From assembly GCA_028287865.1 (NCBI GenBank), contig JAQBOU010000021.1, positions 1 to 37,012 of the forward strand: a stretch of DNA of 37,012 nucleotides, in the 5' to 3' direction. The notes below the pieces were generated by a model. The model was not told the DNA's origin and searched no databases. It was given only the letters and a program-made list of their open reading frames with translations. This document shows positions 16,264 to 24,637 of this stretch, in pieces. The translations under genes were made by a program, and so were the position numbers. How positions within the stretch are numbered: the first letter of the stretch is position 1; each line of letters starts with the position of its first letter. This DNA is from Mucilaginibacter sp. (lineage in GTDB: Bacteria; Bacteroidota; Bacteroidia; Sphingobacteriales; Sphingobacteriaceae).

Positions 16264-17049
16264 ATGCCAGAGGGGCCATCCATAGTTATTTTAAAAGAAG
16301 CAGTTCAGCAGTTTAAATTTGAAAAGGTAATTGCTGCCGGCGGCAACAGCAAACAAATAGATGCTTCGATACTGAAAGATCTTCCTGTAACAGATTTTAA
16401 AAGCTGGGGTAAACACTTTTTGATCTGCTTTCCGGCTTTCGCTATTCGTGTTCACATGATGATGTTTGGCTCCTATAAAATTAACGGGTATGCCGATAAA
16501 CCTGCACGATTACACCTTCAATTTAAAAATGGCGAACTTAATTTTTACAATGTTTCACTCCTGCTGATAAAAGAACCGCTTGATGAGATTTACGACTGGT
16601 CGGCAGATGTATTGAATCCGGATTGGAGTGCAAAAAATGCCATCAAAAAAATAAAAGAACAGCCTAAACTTTTAGCCTGTGATGCCCTTATGAACCAACA
16701 GTTATTTGCAGGGGTCGGCAATATTATTAAAAACGAAGTACTATTCCGGACGCGGATCCATCCGCTGAGCTACATAAACAGCCTGCCGCCTAAAAAACTA
16801 AAGGAGCTGGTTACCGAAGCCGTTAATTATAGTTTTGATTTTCTTAACTGGAAAAAAGAATTCACGCTTAAAAAGCACTGGCTTGTTTATAAACAAAAAA
16901 CATGTCCCAGAGATCATGTGCCTTTTTATAAGGCGGATACTGGAAAAGGCCACAGGCGCAGCTATTTCTGTCCCGTATGCCAGGTTTTATATGATGAAGA
17001 TCAACAAAAACCTTTCCCGACAAACTATTTATCTGCCGAAACAAAATAA
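16264..17049 (+). CDS. Fpg/Nei-family DNA glycosylase (endonuclease VIII-like)
   Basis: 261 residues. It starts MPEGPSIV: Pro2 is the catalytic nucleophile after Met removal and Glu3 the general acid, which also fixes the start codon. Lys50 (SWGKHFLIC) matches the conserved catalytic lysine. The helix-two-turn-helix DNA-binding motif is at about 142-161 (LMNQQLFAGVGNIIKNEVLF). The C-terminal zinc finger has Cys214, His218, Cys236 and Cys239 with Arg231/232 in the loop (GKGHRRSYFCPVCQ). The first ligand pair is C-x3-H (CPRDH) instead of the usual C-x2-C. It excises oxidised bases and nicks the strand in base-excision repair. It stands alone. Confidence 0.9.
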   Translation: MPEGPSIVILKEAVQQFKFEKVIAAGGNSKQIDASILKDLPVTDFKSWGKHFLICFPAFAIRVHMMMFGSYKINGYADKPARLHLQFKNGELNFYNVSLLLIKEPLDEIYDWSADVLNPDWSAKNAIKKIKEQPKLLACDALMNQQLFAGVGNIIKNEVLFRTRIHPLSYINSLPPKKLKELVTEAVNYSFDFLNWKKEFTLKKHWLVYKQKTCPRDHVPFYKADTGKGHRRSYFCPVCQVLYDEDQQKPFPTNYLSAETK

Positions 17050-17189
17050 ACCGACCAATTACAGCATGGTGAAACGCTGTTATCAGGTTTAGTTGTAAAA
17101 ATTATTTCTTTAAAAAGGCGTATTTGTATATCAACTAAAATATTAGTTTAAAAAAGCCGTTCATCTGTTTTAACTTAAAAACCAAAACG

Positions 17190-17846
17190 ATGAACAAACA
17201 TTTTATTTTAATCGCGGCGCTTTTATTGGGATCACAGATTTCAAAAGCACAAACTTCGCAAGGGAACCAAACCCTTGGTTTTAATTTTTCTTTTTATTAC
17301 AACAATATTAACAGCGTAATAATAAACCCCGCAGACCAATCGGTCACAAATATTAGCTCCCGGACCAACATTTTTAATATAGGCCCCAGTTACAGTTATT
17401 TTATTGCTGATAAATTAGATTTAGGCGCCAGCCTTTGTTATTCATCAACTTCAATAAGCAGCACCCCAAGTAATTATGGCCCCGGTACCCAGCACAACGA
17501 TACTTACAGCGGATCAATTTACCTAAGGAAATATTTTTTGTATGCAAATAAAATTGGCATTCGTACCGGCCCTTATCTTAGTTACTCAACCGGGAGTTCT
17601 AACTACATTTTTGTTGGTTCCCCGGCTGATATGAGTAAAACGAATGATTATGGAGCTGGTGTAAATCTCGCTCTCGTTTATTTTCCATCCAAACAAATTA
17701 GTGTTTCGGCCATGGTTGCCAACCTTGGATACGACCACTATACTGCCAATAACTATAACCGGGGATCTGATAACGAAAACAGTGTGAACTTTAGCTTTGT
17801 TAATTCGTTAAACCTCTCGGTTTCTTATGTGTTTGGGAATAAATAG
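17190..17846 (+). CDS. Porin-family outer-membrane beta-barrel protein
   Basis: 218 residues. Signal peptide residues 1-20, with cleavage near SKAQ|TSQ. The mature part has the strand pattern of a small eight-stranded OmpA/OmpX-like barrel: LGFNFSFYYNNINSVI, NIFNIGPSYSYFIADKLDLG, IYLRKYFLYANKIGIRTGPY, GAGVNLALVYFPSKQISVSA, and a last strand LNLSVSYVFGNK. Such proteins are abundant in Bacteroidota and their individual roles are mostly unknown. A 12-bp hairpin follows 17 bases after the stop. No neighbouring gene suggests a function. Confidence 0.82.
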   Translation: MNKHFILIAALLLGSQISKAQTSQGNQTLGFNFSFYYNNINSVIINPADQSVTNISSRTNIFNIGPSYSYFIADKLDLGASLCYSSTSISSTPSNYGPGTQHNDTYSGSIYLRKYFLYANKIGIRTGPYLSYSTGSSNYIFVGSPADMSKTNDYGAGVNLALVYFPSKQISVSAMVANLGYDHYTANNYNRGSDNENSVNFSFVNSLNLSVSYVFGNK

Positions 17847-17863
17847 TAACCTAATAGAAAAAA

Positions 17864-17891
17864 CATTCAGGCGAATAAATTCGCCTGAATG
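17864..17891 (-). terminator. 12-bp perfect hairpin with T tail on the minus strand
   Basis: CATTCAGGCGAA (17864-17875) pairs perfectly with TTCGCCTGAATG (17880-17891) around TAAA. On the minus strand it is followed by TTTTTTC; on the plus strand no T run follows. As a Rho-independent terminator it fits minus-strand transcripts best, yet it directly follows a plus-strand gene. It may also stabilise that transcript's 3' end. Confidence 0.65.
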
Positions 17892-17958
17892 AAGAAGAGC
17901 GGGTGAATGATCATATGAGGCCCCGGACAAAGTCGACAGGATGATATTCAATGTCAAA

Positions 17959-18078
17959 ATGAGTTATACAACAGATCCGGTTATGGTAAATAATTCTTCA
18001 AAAAAAAACAAAAAAACCGTAACCTTTAAATTTTCTGTTCGTATAAAAGCATTCATTGAGCGCCCTGCTCATCAATAA
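17959..18078 (+). CDS. Possible 39-residue basic peptide
   Basis: ATG at 17959, TAA at 18076-18078, product MSYTTDPVMVNNSSKKNKKT then VTFKFSVRIKAFIERPAHQ. It is short and basic, with one strand-like stretch and no signal peptide. A plus-strand terminator begins 18 bases after its stop (18097-18124), which is the main reason to take it seriously. It fills part of the 448-base gap between the porin-like gene and the ankyrin gene; the rest of the gap holds only hairpins. No family is recognised. Confidence 0.33.
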   Translation: MSYTTDPVMVNNSSKKNKKTVTFKFSVRIKAFIERPAHQ

Positions 18079-18096
18079 TTTATCAAATCAAAAAGA

Positions 18097-18124
18097 TCCC
18101 TGGCGCGAGGCCGGGGACCTTTTT
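18097..18124 (+). terminator. Terminator after the small ORF
   Basis: TCCCTGGC (18097-18104) pairs with GCCGGGGA (18110-18117), one T-G wobble, followed by CCTTTTT. A run of five A precedes the stem, so it can work on both strands. Confidence 0.75.
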
Positions 18125-18218
18125 ATTACAACGAATATAATATATAACTTTTACAATACCAATTCCGTATAAAAGATTAGTTTAGTTAAATAGTTCATAA
18201 TAAGGATGATGTTGGATG

Positions 18219-18246
18219 GCCGGAAAGAAATTTCCGGCTTTCTATT
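18219..18246 (+). terminator. Second terminator-like hairpin
   Basis: GCCGGAAA (18219-18226) pairs perfectly with TTTCCGGC (18231-18238), GAAA loop, followed by TTTCTATTTTA. It lies about 100 bases after the previous plus-strand terminator, with no recognisable gene between them. It also sits beyond the end of the convergent ankyrin gene. Confidence 0.65.
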
Positions 18247-18294
18247 TTATATTATTGTGATGATTTGCAAGTGTTTTTCTCTCTGCGACTTTCT

Positions 18295-18942
18295 TCAAAC
18301 CAAAGCTTCTGCTATTTCCTGAAAACCTTTTTCTCTTGCCAGGTCGGCCGGGAGCTTGCCGCCCTCCATACGGATGTTTACATCAGCACCATGCTCCAAA
18401 AGCATGATCAGCAGGTCGATATTCCCATTTTGCGCGGCTGAGTGGAGCGCGGTTGCCCCTGCCTGTTGTTTTACGTTAACCTGCGCATTATTTTCTATCA
18501 GCATCCGGGCAATCTGTGTGTAATTACCTGCGGCAGCCGAATGCAGGGGATATACCCCGAAACCATTATTTGAAGGCATATTAACATCGGCGCCTTTTAA
18601 AACCAGGTATCGTGCAATTTCATACTGACCGAAATAACACGCCAGCCCCAGGGGGGTAAAGCCGTCTTCTGCATAAAAATTAATAGCTTCGGGATTTGTA
18701 TGTACAAGGTGTGCAACCACATCAAACTTCCCGGCAGCTGAGGCTTCGAACAAATTAATGTCTTCTACATACTTTAGCAACAGTTCTGTTACCGCCGGTA
18801 ATTTATAATAACAGGACAACATAAGTGCCGAAACCTGGTGACTGGTGCGGCTTTTTGCCAATGCCGGATTTTGCTTAAGCAAGGCATCTAAATTAACCAG
18901 ATCTGCCGAAGTAATATATTGTTCAAGTTTCTCAACACTCAT
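18295..18942 (-). CDS. Ankyrin-repeat protein
   Basis: 215 residues made almost wholly of ankyrin repeats. Clear units are DGFTPLGLACYFGQYEIARY LVLKGADVN (about residues 89-117), GVYPLHSAAAGNYTQIARML IENNAQVN (about 125-153) and GATALHSAAQNGNIDLLIML LEHGADVN (about 158-186); weaker units precede them and a capping piece follows (GGKLPADLAREKGFQEIAEA). No signal peptide or membrane segment, so it is a cytoplasmic protein-binding scaffold. The partner is unknown. It is transcribed divergently from ftsK. Confidence 0.9.
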   Translation of the reverse strand: MSVEKLEQYITSADLVNLDALLKQNPALAKSRTSHQVSALMLSCYYKLPAVTELLLKYVEDINLFEASAAGKFDVVAHLVHTNPEAINFYAEDGFTPLGLACYFGQYEIARYLVLKGADVNMPSNNGFGVYPLHSAAAGNYTQIARMLIENNAQVNVKQQAGATALHSAAQNGNIDLLIMLLEHGADVNIRMEGGKLPADLAREKGFQEIAEALV

Positions 18943-19085
18943 TTTTACGCTTTTTCAATGGTATTTAAGATAATGCAGCTGCAGGTGAATTTTTTAAATT
19001 AAATTTACGTTTAAATTCAATGTCAGTTTCAATATTACTAAAAAATTAAATATCAAGGTAAATAAGTTGTTTAATCTATTAACTT

Positions 19086-19093
19086 TATATTTG
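19086..19093 (+). promoter_or_regulatory. Putative Bacteroidota -7 element for ftsK
   Basis: TATATTTG fits the Bacteroidota -7 consensus TAnnTTTG and lies 23 bases before the ATG at 19117, implying a very short leader. An upstream TTG (19067-19069) is a possible -33 match but is spaced slightly closer than usual. Confidence 0.5.
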
Positions 19094-19116
19094 CACATTA
19101 AGCGCGTTAGACCAGG

Positions 19117-21675
19117 ATGCCGGTAAAAGGAAATCAATTTAAATCAAATACCTTCAAGCAAGATAATCTGCCCAAGCAGCCGTCTCCAAAGGCTGACAGG
19201 GAACGGCCTATAAGGCAAAAGCAGGAAAGACTGCGCCCTTCCGACCTGGTGAACACCAAAACATTAAAAATTTCAGGGCTTTTTTTACTGCTGCTTTCCC
19301 TTTATTTCATGGTTGCTTTTACCTCGTACCTGTTTACCTGGCAAGAAGACCAAAGCTATGTTTCGGCTGCAAATGGCGGATGGCATAACCTGTTTAAAAC
19401 CACACAGGAATTGATGGATAATGGCGTTAAAAACCCCATTATTGAAAACTGGGCAGGCAAACTTGGGGCACTCCTATCCAACCAGTTTATTTACGAGTGG
19501 TTTGGCGTAGCGTCCTTTCTGTTTGTTTTTGTTTTTTTTGTGACAGGATATCGTTTGCTTTTTAGGGTAAGCCTGTTTTCGGTAAGAAAAACACTGGCCT
19601 ATTCATTTTTCTGTTTGATATTTTTGTCGATTTCTATAGGCTTTTTTCATGCTTTTATTGCTGAGACACCCAATTATACCGAAGGCGAATTTGGTTACTG
19701 GAGCAATCGCCTGCTGGATGCCCAGATAGGACAGTCGGGCACAGGAGGCCTGTTGATCTTCGCTACACTTACCCTGTTGGTTGTTGCCTATAATATTGAT
19801 TTTAAACTGCCTAAGCGAAAAGAAAAGAACCTTGAAACGGCCCCTGTAGGTGATATTATACCAGAACCTGTTGACCTGGCCGATGAAGATATCTCTTTAC
19901 CTGTAGAATGGCCCGGCCGCCTAAATAAGGTTAAAGACAGTCCTGAAAACATTGTAAAATCCGAGCCGCTTAAACAACAGCCGCTGGTACAAAACCCGGT
20001 GTTTCATGAACCCCTGGTATTAACGCCCGACAGCAATGCCCACGAACCGGAGTTTGAAAACGAAATTCCGCTCACTGTTGGTGTTACCCGGCCTACGCCT
20101 ATTTTAAATATCGAAAAAAGCGATGATGAAAAAGCCAATAACCTGCTCGAACAATTTGGCACCTATGACCATAAACTGGAATTATCATCCTACAAATACC
20201 CCACACTGGACCTGCTGGAAAACTACGGCACAAACAAGATCAACGTTAATTCGGACGAGCTGTCTGCCAATAAAAACAAGATAGTTGAAACGCTGAATCA
20301 TTATAATATCGAGATCGATAAAATAAAGGCTACTATAGGGCCTACGGTTACGCTGTACGAAATTATTCCGGCACCTGGTGTTCGCATCTCCAAGATCAAG
20401 AACCTGGAAGACGATATAGCATTGAGTTTAGCTGCATTGGGTATCCGCATCATTGCTCCAATGCCGGGCAAGGGCACCATTGGTATTGAAGTGCCAAACC
20501 AAAGCCCCGAAATGGTATCCATGCGATCAGTACTGGCTACAGAAAAATGGCAGAACAACACAATGGATCTTCCCATTGCATTGGGCAAAACCATCAGCAA
20601 CGAAGTATTTATTGCCGACCTCGCTAAAATGCCACACTTACTGGTTGCCGGAGCTACCGGCCAGGGTAAATCAGTAGGTATTAATGCGATATTGGTATCA
20701 TTGCTGTATAAAAAGCATCCGTCAGAGCTTAAGTTTGTGCTGGTTGATCCTAAAAAGGTAGAACTTACGCTGTTCCGTAAAATAGAACGGCACTTTTTGG
20801 CAAAATTGCCGGATGAGGCTGATGCGATTATCACCGACACAAAAAAGGTGGTAAATACCCTTAACTCTTTATGTATTGAGATGGATCAGCGGTACGATCT
20901 GCTGAAAGACGCCCAGGTACGTAACCTTAAGGAATACAACGAGAAATTTGTAAAACGAAAAATAAGCGATCCTGAGAAACACCGTTACCTGCCCTTTATT
21001 GTACTGGTGATAGATGAGTTTGCTGATTTGATGATGACGGCAGGCAAAGAAGTGGAAATGCCTATAGCCCGTATAGCGCAGCTGGCGCGTGCGGTGGGTA
21101 TTCACCTGGTAATTGCCACCCAAAGGCCATCAGTAAATATCATTACGGGTACCATAAAGGCCAACTTCCCGTCACGGCTTGCTTTCAGGGTATTGTCGAA
21201 AATAGATTCACGTACCATATTGGATAGCGGCGGCGCCGATCAGCTGATAGGCCGCGGGGATATGCTTTTATCAACCGGCAGCGACCTGATACGTTTGCAA
21301 TGCGCATTTGTTGACACCCATGAAGTGGAAAGAATCTCAGACTTTATCGGCAATCAACGCGGGTATCCGTCTGCAATGTTGCTGCCGGAATATGTGGGCG
21401 AAGGTGAAACCAGCAGTGCAAAAGAATTTGACCCTGATAACCGCGACCCAATGTTTGAAGAAGCCGCACGTTTAATAGTAATGCATCAGCAGGGTTCCAC
21501 GTCACTTATACAACGCAAAATGAAATTAGGCTACAACAGAGCCGGGCGAATAATAGATCAGCTGGAGGCAGCAGGCATTGTAGGTCCTTTTGAAGGCAGC
21601 AAGGCACGCGATGTTTTATATCCTGATGAATACAGCCTTGAACGGCATCTTGAAACCATCCAGAAAACAAAATAG
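19117..21675 (+). CDS. ftsK: DNA translocase FtsK/SpoIIIE
   Basis: 852 residues. After a basic N-terminus there are four membrane helices (about 50-72, 126-148, 153-180 and 205-227), then an acidic/Pro-rich linker to about residue 340, shorter than in E. coli. The motor domain has Walker A GATGQGKS at 512-519 and Walker B VLVIDEFADL at 629-638, plus PKKVELTLFRKIERH and the ATQRPSVNIITGTIKANFPS sensor region. The last 70 residues are the winged-helix gamma domain that reads KOPS-type sequences (ARLIVMHQQGSTSLIQRKMK and following). It pumps DNA at the division septum and activates XerCD dimer resolution. A LolA-like gene follows after 152 bases, an arrangement I believe is common in this phylum. 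Confidence 0.97.
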   Translation: MPVKGNQFKSNTFKQDNLPKQPSPKADRERPIRQKQERLRPSDLVNTKTLKISGLFLLLLSLYFMVAFTSYLFTWQEDQSYVSAANGGWHNLFKTTQELMDNGVKNPIIENWAGKLGALLSNQFIYEWFGVASFLFVFVFFVTGYRLLFRVSLFSVRKTLAYSFFCLIFLSISIGFFHAFIAETPNYTEGEFGYWSNRLLDAQIGQSGTGGLLIFATLTLLVVAYNIDFKLPKRKEKNLETAPVGDIIPEPVDLADEDISLPVEWPGRLNKVKDSPENIVKSEPLKQQPLVQNPVFHEPLVLTPDSNAHEPEFENEIPLTVGVTRPTPILNIEKSDDEKANNLLEQFGTYDHKLELSSYKYPTLDLLENYGTNKINVNSDELSANKNKIVETLNHYNIEIDKIKATIGPTVTLYEIIPAPGVRISKIKNLEDDIALSLAALGIRIIAPMPGKGTIGIEVPNQSPEMVSMRSVLATEKWQNNTMDLPIALGKTISNEVFIADLAKMPHLLVAGATGQGKSVGINAILVSLLYKKHPSELKFVLVDPKKVELTLFRKIERHFLAKLPDEADAIITDTKKVVNTLNSLCIEMDQRYDLLKDAQVRNLKEYNEKFVKRKISDPEKHRYLPFIVLVIDEFADLMMTAGKEVEMPIARIAQLARAVGIHLVIATQRPSVNIITGTIKANFPSRLAFRVLSKIDSRTILDSGGADQLIGRGDMLLSTGSDLIRLQCAFVDTHEVERISDFIGNQRGYPSAMLLPEYVGEGETSSAKEFDPDNRDPMFEEAARLIVMHQQGSTSLIQRKMKLGYNRAGRIIDQLEAAGIVGPFEGSKARDVLYPDEYSLERHLETIQKTK

Positions 21676-21827
21676 CTTTTAAACCATTGTCTGAAATATG
21701 AATCTATTCATTAAAAGATTTTAGATTTACCTGCGATAAGCAATGTTAAACAATTTATAAAACAAACCATTATATACTTAAATCCCGTTAATCCATCAGA
21801 TAGCAATCGGGATCAGCCAATTAACCA

Positions 21828-22505
21828 ATGAAAAAACTATTTATACTCTTCATTCTCTCTTTATTAACTACCTATACATTTGCGCAAAAAGATGCCTCTG
21901 CGAAGGCTATTTTAAGCAAGGTCAGTGAAAAATACCGGACATACAATTCCATAAAAACTGATTTTGATTTTACACTTGATAACCAGCAGGCCGGCGTTAA
22001 GGAGACCCAAACCGGAACGTTGATTGCGAGATCAAAAGTTAACAAGTTTAAGGTAACCATTTACAGCCCCGAAACTTCCGCAAAACAGGAAGTAGCACAA
22101 GAGATCATCAGTGATGGAAAAACACAGTGGACCTATCTAAAAAAAGACAACGAGGTGCAGGTGAACAACGTCGACAATAGTGGAAGCGGACTCAACCCTG
22201 CCCAAATATTTACCATTTACGAACATGGCTATAAATACATTTATAATGGCGATAGCAAGGTGGGCGGCAAATCTTACCAGGAAATAGACCTTACACCGGA
22301 GGATATCAGTAAGCCATATTTTAAGATCCGTTTATTAATAGATAAGGTAAAAAAACAGATTTACAGCGCACTGATATTTGATAAAAATGGCAACCGCTAC
22401 ACCTATACCTTAAAAAGCTTTGTGCCAAACATACAGGTACCGGATAACACATTTTCCTTTGACCCCAAAATGCATAAAGGCGTTGAGGTGGTGGATTTGA
22501 GGTAG
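21828..22505 (+). CDS. lolA: LolA-like outer-membrane lipoprotein carrier
   Basis: 225 residues. Signal peptide residues 1-19, with cleavage near TFAQ|KDA. The mature part has the LolA half-barrel pattern: an N-terminal helix (ILSKVSEKYRTYNSIKTDFD) followed by antiparallel strands (QTGTLIARSKVNKFKVTIYS, EIISDGKTQWTYLKKDNEVQ) and the C-terminal FVPNIQVPDNTFSFDPKMHK, where 'DxxFxFD' is a hallmark. It would carry lipoproteins across the periplasm from the inner to the outer membrane. Its place directly after ftsK supports the call. It ends near a convergent peptidase gene, with a palindromic repeat between them. Confidence 0.88.
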   Translation: MKKLFILFILSLLTTYTFAQKDASAKAILSKVSEKYRTYNSIKTDFDFTLDNQQAGVKETQTGTLIARSKVNKFKVTIYSPETSAKQEVAQEIISDGKTQWTYLKKDNEVQVNNVDNSGSGLNPAQIFTIYEHGYKYIYNGDSKVGGKSYQEIDLTPEDISKPYFKIRLLIDKVKKQIYSALIFDKNGNRYTYTLKSFVPNIQVPDNTFSFDPKMHKGVEVVDLR

Positions 22506-22535
22506 CGAGATCAGAGGTTAGTTGTGTGATATGAT

Positions 22536-22559
22536 TTCCGAAGTTTTTAAACTTTGGAA
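22536..22559. repeat. Palindromic repeat, copy A (TTCCGAAG family)
   Basis: TTCCGAAGTTT (22536-22546) pairs with AAACTTTGGAA (22549-22559), one wobble, followed by TCTCCTTT. It sits between the converging lolA-like and peptidase genes and may serve both as a terminator. Closely related copies are at 25718-25742 and, more divergent, at 29389-29419. Confidence 0.75.
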
Positions 22560-22593
22560 TCTCCTTTGGGCAGATTAAAGCAATGATTTGAGA

Positions 22594-23370
22594 TCAGTCA
22601 ATTGGTTTAAAAGTATATACTACCCGCAATGCAATATCGTCCTTTTTTAATATATCGTTATTAAAATCATACCATCCATCGCCTTGCCCCCCTTGTCCCT
22701 GGTTTAAATGCACTTTAAAAACATCGCTTTGGTAACAATAACCATCGATTACTACCGAATGACCAAAATCCTTAAGATTGGCTAAGTGTAAAAAAACGGG
22801 TCTCTTTTCATTTAATTCCTCATAAATGATTTTTTCGAGCTTACCGGTGGTGTAGGGCAATACTTTTCTCCATGAGATATAGCGACTTACTTTTACCTTA
22901 TAATGTTCCTGAAGCAAACTGGCCGATGCAAGTTTATTCATATAACTATCAGTGCCGAAATCTTTTTGCACGGCCAATGCGGCATAATAATTATAGCGTG
23001 CCATTTCATCAATAGTTTTATTGTCGGTGGCCGGGTTGATAGTGTTAGCGAATAATTTCCAGTTTATTTTTGAACTGTCAATAGTTTCATTAATCCGAAA
23101 TCCTTTACGGGAGGTATATGCTATATGCCCAAATGGCTTTAATTTATGATAATACATAATTTGCGCGAAAGCGGTGCTCCAGCATCCCAGGCGCATATTG
23201 TCAGGGGTATATTTTTGGAATCCGCCCATTTGCTTCCAATCAGTTTTTAAAAAACACGCATTATCTGACATGCATTCTTTCTGCGGAAAAAAGGGAATCG
23301 AAGTAGATACGAATAGATAAAGAAGAGATAACAGTACAACCCCAGTTAATAGAACGTGATATTTTTTCAT
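22594..23370 (-). CDS. Streptopain-like cysteine peptidase (family C10)
   Basis: 258 residues. A hydrophobic N-terminal segment (about residues 5-24) is a signal peptide or anchor. The catalytic region matches C10: Gln47 in DWKQ for the oxyanion hole, the nucleophile Cys63 in GCWSTAFAQIMYYHK, the catalytic His204 in FGHSVVIDGY, and HLNQGQGGQGDGWYDFN, where Asn223 corresponds to the active-site Asn and the usual Trp is Gln. Unlike SpeB-type zymogens there is almost no propeptide: only about 38 residues separate the hydrophobic segment from the catalytic fold. Probably periplasmic or surface-bound; substrate unknown. Upstream is an AraC-type regulator on the same strand, 68 bases away. Confidence 0.8.
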   Translation of the reverse strand: MKKYHVLLTGVVLLSLLYLFVSTSIPFFPQKECMSDNACFLKTDWKQMGGFQKYTPDNMRLGCWSTAFAQIMYYHKLKPFGHIAYTSRKGFRINETIDSSKINWKLFANTINPATDNKTIDEMARYNYYAALAVQKDFGTDSYMNKLASASLLQEHYKVKVSRYISWRKVLPYTTGKLEKIIYEELNEKRPVFLHLANLKDFGHSVVIDGYCYQSDVFKVHLNQGQGGQGDGWYDFNNDILKKDDIALRVVYTFKPID

Positions 23371-23438
23371 TTTGATTTTTTAGGCAAATCAACCGGAAAA
23401 AATAATGTACATCCTCCCAAAACAGGTTTTGAAAGGTT

Positions 23439-24605
23439 TTATACAGATTTGAGAACCGTTTTGAGTTGATTAGTCTTTGTTGAATTCAAATAATCAGACG
23501 GGGAAATGCCTGTGTGCTTTTTAAACGAACGGTAAAAACTAGCTTCCGAATTAAAACCTGATTCAAGTGCAACTCCTAATATTGATAAATGGCTAAATTT
23601 AGGGTTTAGCAATTTTTCTTTTACTTCCTCAATCCGGTACTCGTTAACGAGGTTTCGAAAATTCTTTCCAAATTCTCGATTTATAGTTGCTGAAATCAAA
23701 GCAGCACTTATTTTCGCTTTATTAGCAAGCGAATTAATGCTTATATCCTGGTCCAGATAAATCTTGTTAGTTTCAAGTTCACGTATAATAATAACTTTCG
23801 CGCTTTCTATTTCTGCTCTTTGAAAATGAAATGCCTTTCTATAATCAGGCATTACATTATCAGGTGCTGATTTGAAATCTGGCTGATAATACCCTGCGAA
23901 CCCCAAATAATATATCAGTAAAGAAAGAAATATATAGAATACTTGCCAGTGAAAAAAATGATTATACCCAAAGTGAAAAACCGAATCTAAAATAATGTTA
24001 ACAGTTAAGGCAACAATTAAAACGCCGACTGCTATTAATATGTTCTTAAGCCATGAAAATGATGGATAGCAAGCATTTGATGTTTGATTGAATAAACGTC
24101 GATAATTACTAATGCATTTATAGCTTAAAAACCAATAGACAAAAGCACTTATAATGGACAAATAATCCTCGATAGCTTTAATTACATTAAAATGTAATTG
24201 CTCTGCAAGCCTATCTTTTACAAGTGGTTCAGCTTGTGGATATACAACAAGATATACCACCACAGCGTGAATAATAAATATAAAAGCAGGAATAAAATGG
24301 AAAAGATCTTTTAAATGAAGCTTAGTTAAATTTTGCGTGATAGCCACTACATAAATATAGGTTAACGGTTGAATCGCCAGGTCAACAGCCAAAGGGAAAT
24401 AGCGAAAGAAATTAGTTTGCCATAATCCAAGTGTGTGGATCTCAATTTTAAAGCTAAGCAGTATAAAGACAAGCAACACAAAAGCCAGTAACCGCTTACT
24501 TACATTTTTTGATTTAAATATCAATAAAAGAATACTGCAAACTAATCCCTGGAGAATACCAAAGACGACAAAAACGTCGAACAAAGAGAAGGCCAGCTTA
24601 CCCAC
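23439..24605 (-). CDS. AraC-family regulator with a multi-helix membrane sensor domain
   Basis: 388 residues. The first 230 residues contain about seven hydrophobic helices (FDVFVVFGILQGLVCSILLL; LLAFVLLVFILLSFKI; PLTYIYVVAIT; FIPAFIFIIHAVVVYLVV; and so on). Residues about 275-380 are the AraC DNA-binding domain with two helix-turn-helix motifs (DISINSLANKAKISAALISA, then LGVALESGFNSEASFYRSFK and KHTGISPSDYLN). Proteins with this layout are widespread in Bacteroidota and are thought to sense an envelope signal and act at a nearby promoter; the ligand is unknown. It lies between the peptidase and the YdjC-like gene, both on the same strand, and may regulate either. Confidence 0.92.
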   Translation of the reverse strand: MGKLAFSLFDVFVVFGILQGLVCSILLLIFKSKNVSKRLLAFVLLVFILLSFKIEIHTLGLWQTNFFRYFPLAVDLAIQPLTYIYVVAITQNLTKLHLKDLFHFIPAFIFIIHAVVVYLVVYPQAEPLVKDRLAEQLHFNVIKAIEDYLSIISAFVYWFLSYKCISNYRRLFNQTSNACYPSFSWLKNILIAVGVLIVALTVNIILDSVFHFGYNHFFHWQVFYIFLSLLIYYLGFAGYYQPDFKSAPDNVMPDYRKAFHFQRAEIESAKVIIIRELETNKIYLDQDISINSLANKAKISAALISATINREFGKNFRNLVNEYRIEEVKEKLLNPKFSHLSILGVALESGFNSEASFYRSFKKHTGISPSDYLNSTKTNQLKTVLKSV

Positions 24606-24637
24606 GCATGATAATAATAACAGCTAATTTACAAATT

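Noticed and set aside
20301..20840. Minus-strand frame of 179 codons inside ftsK
   Set aside because: It is antisense to the translocase motor domain, whose motifs leave no doubt about the coding strand.
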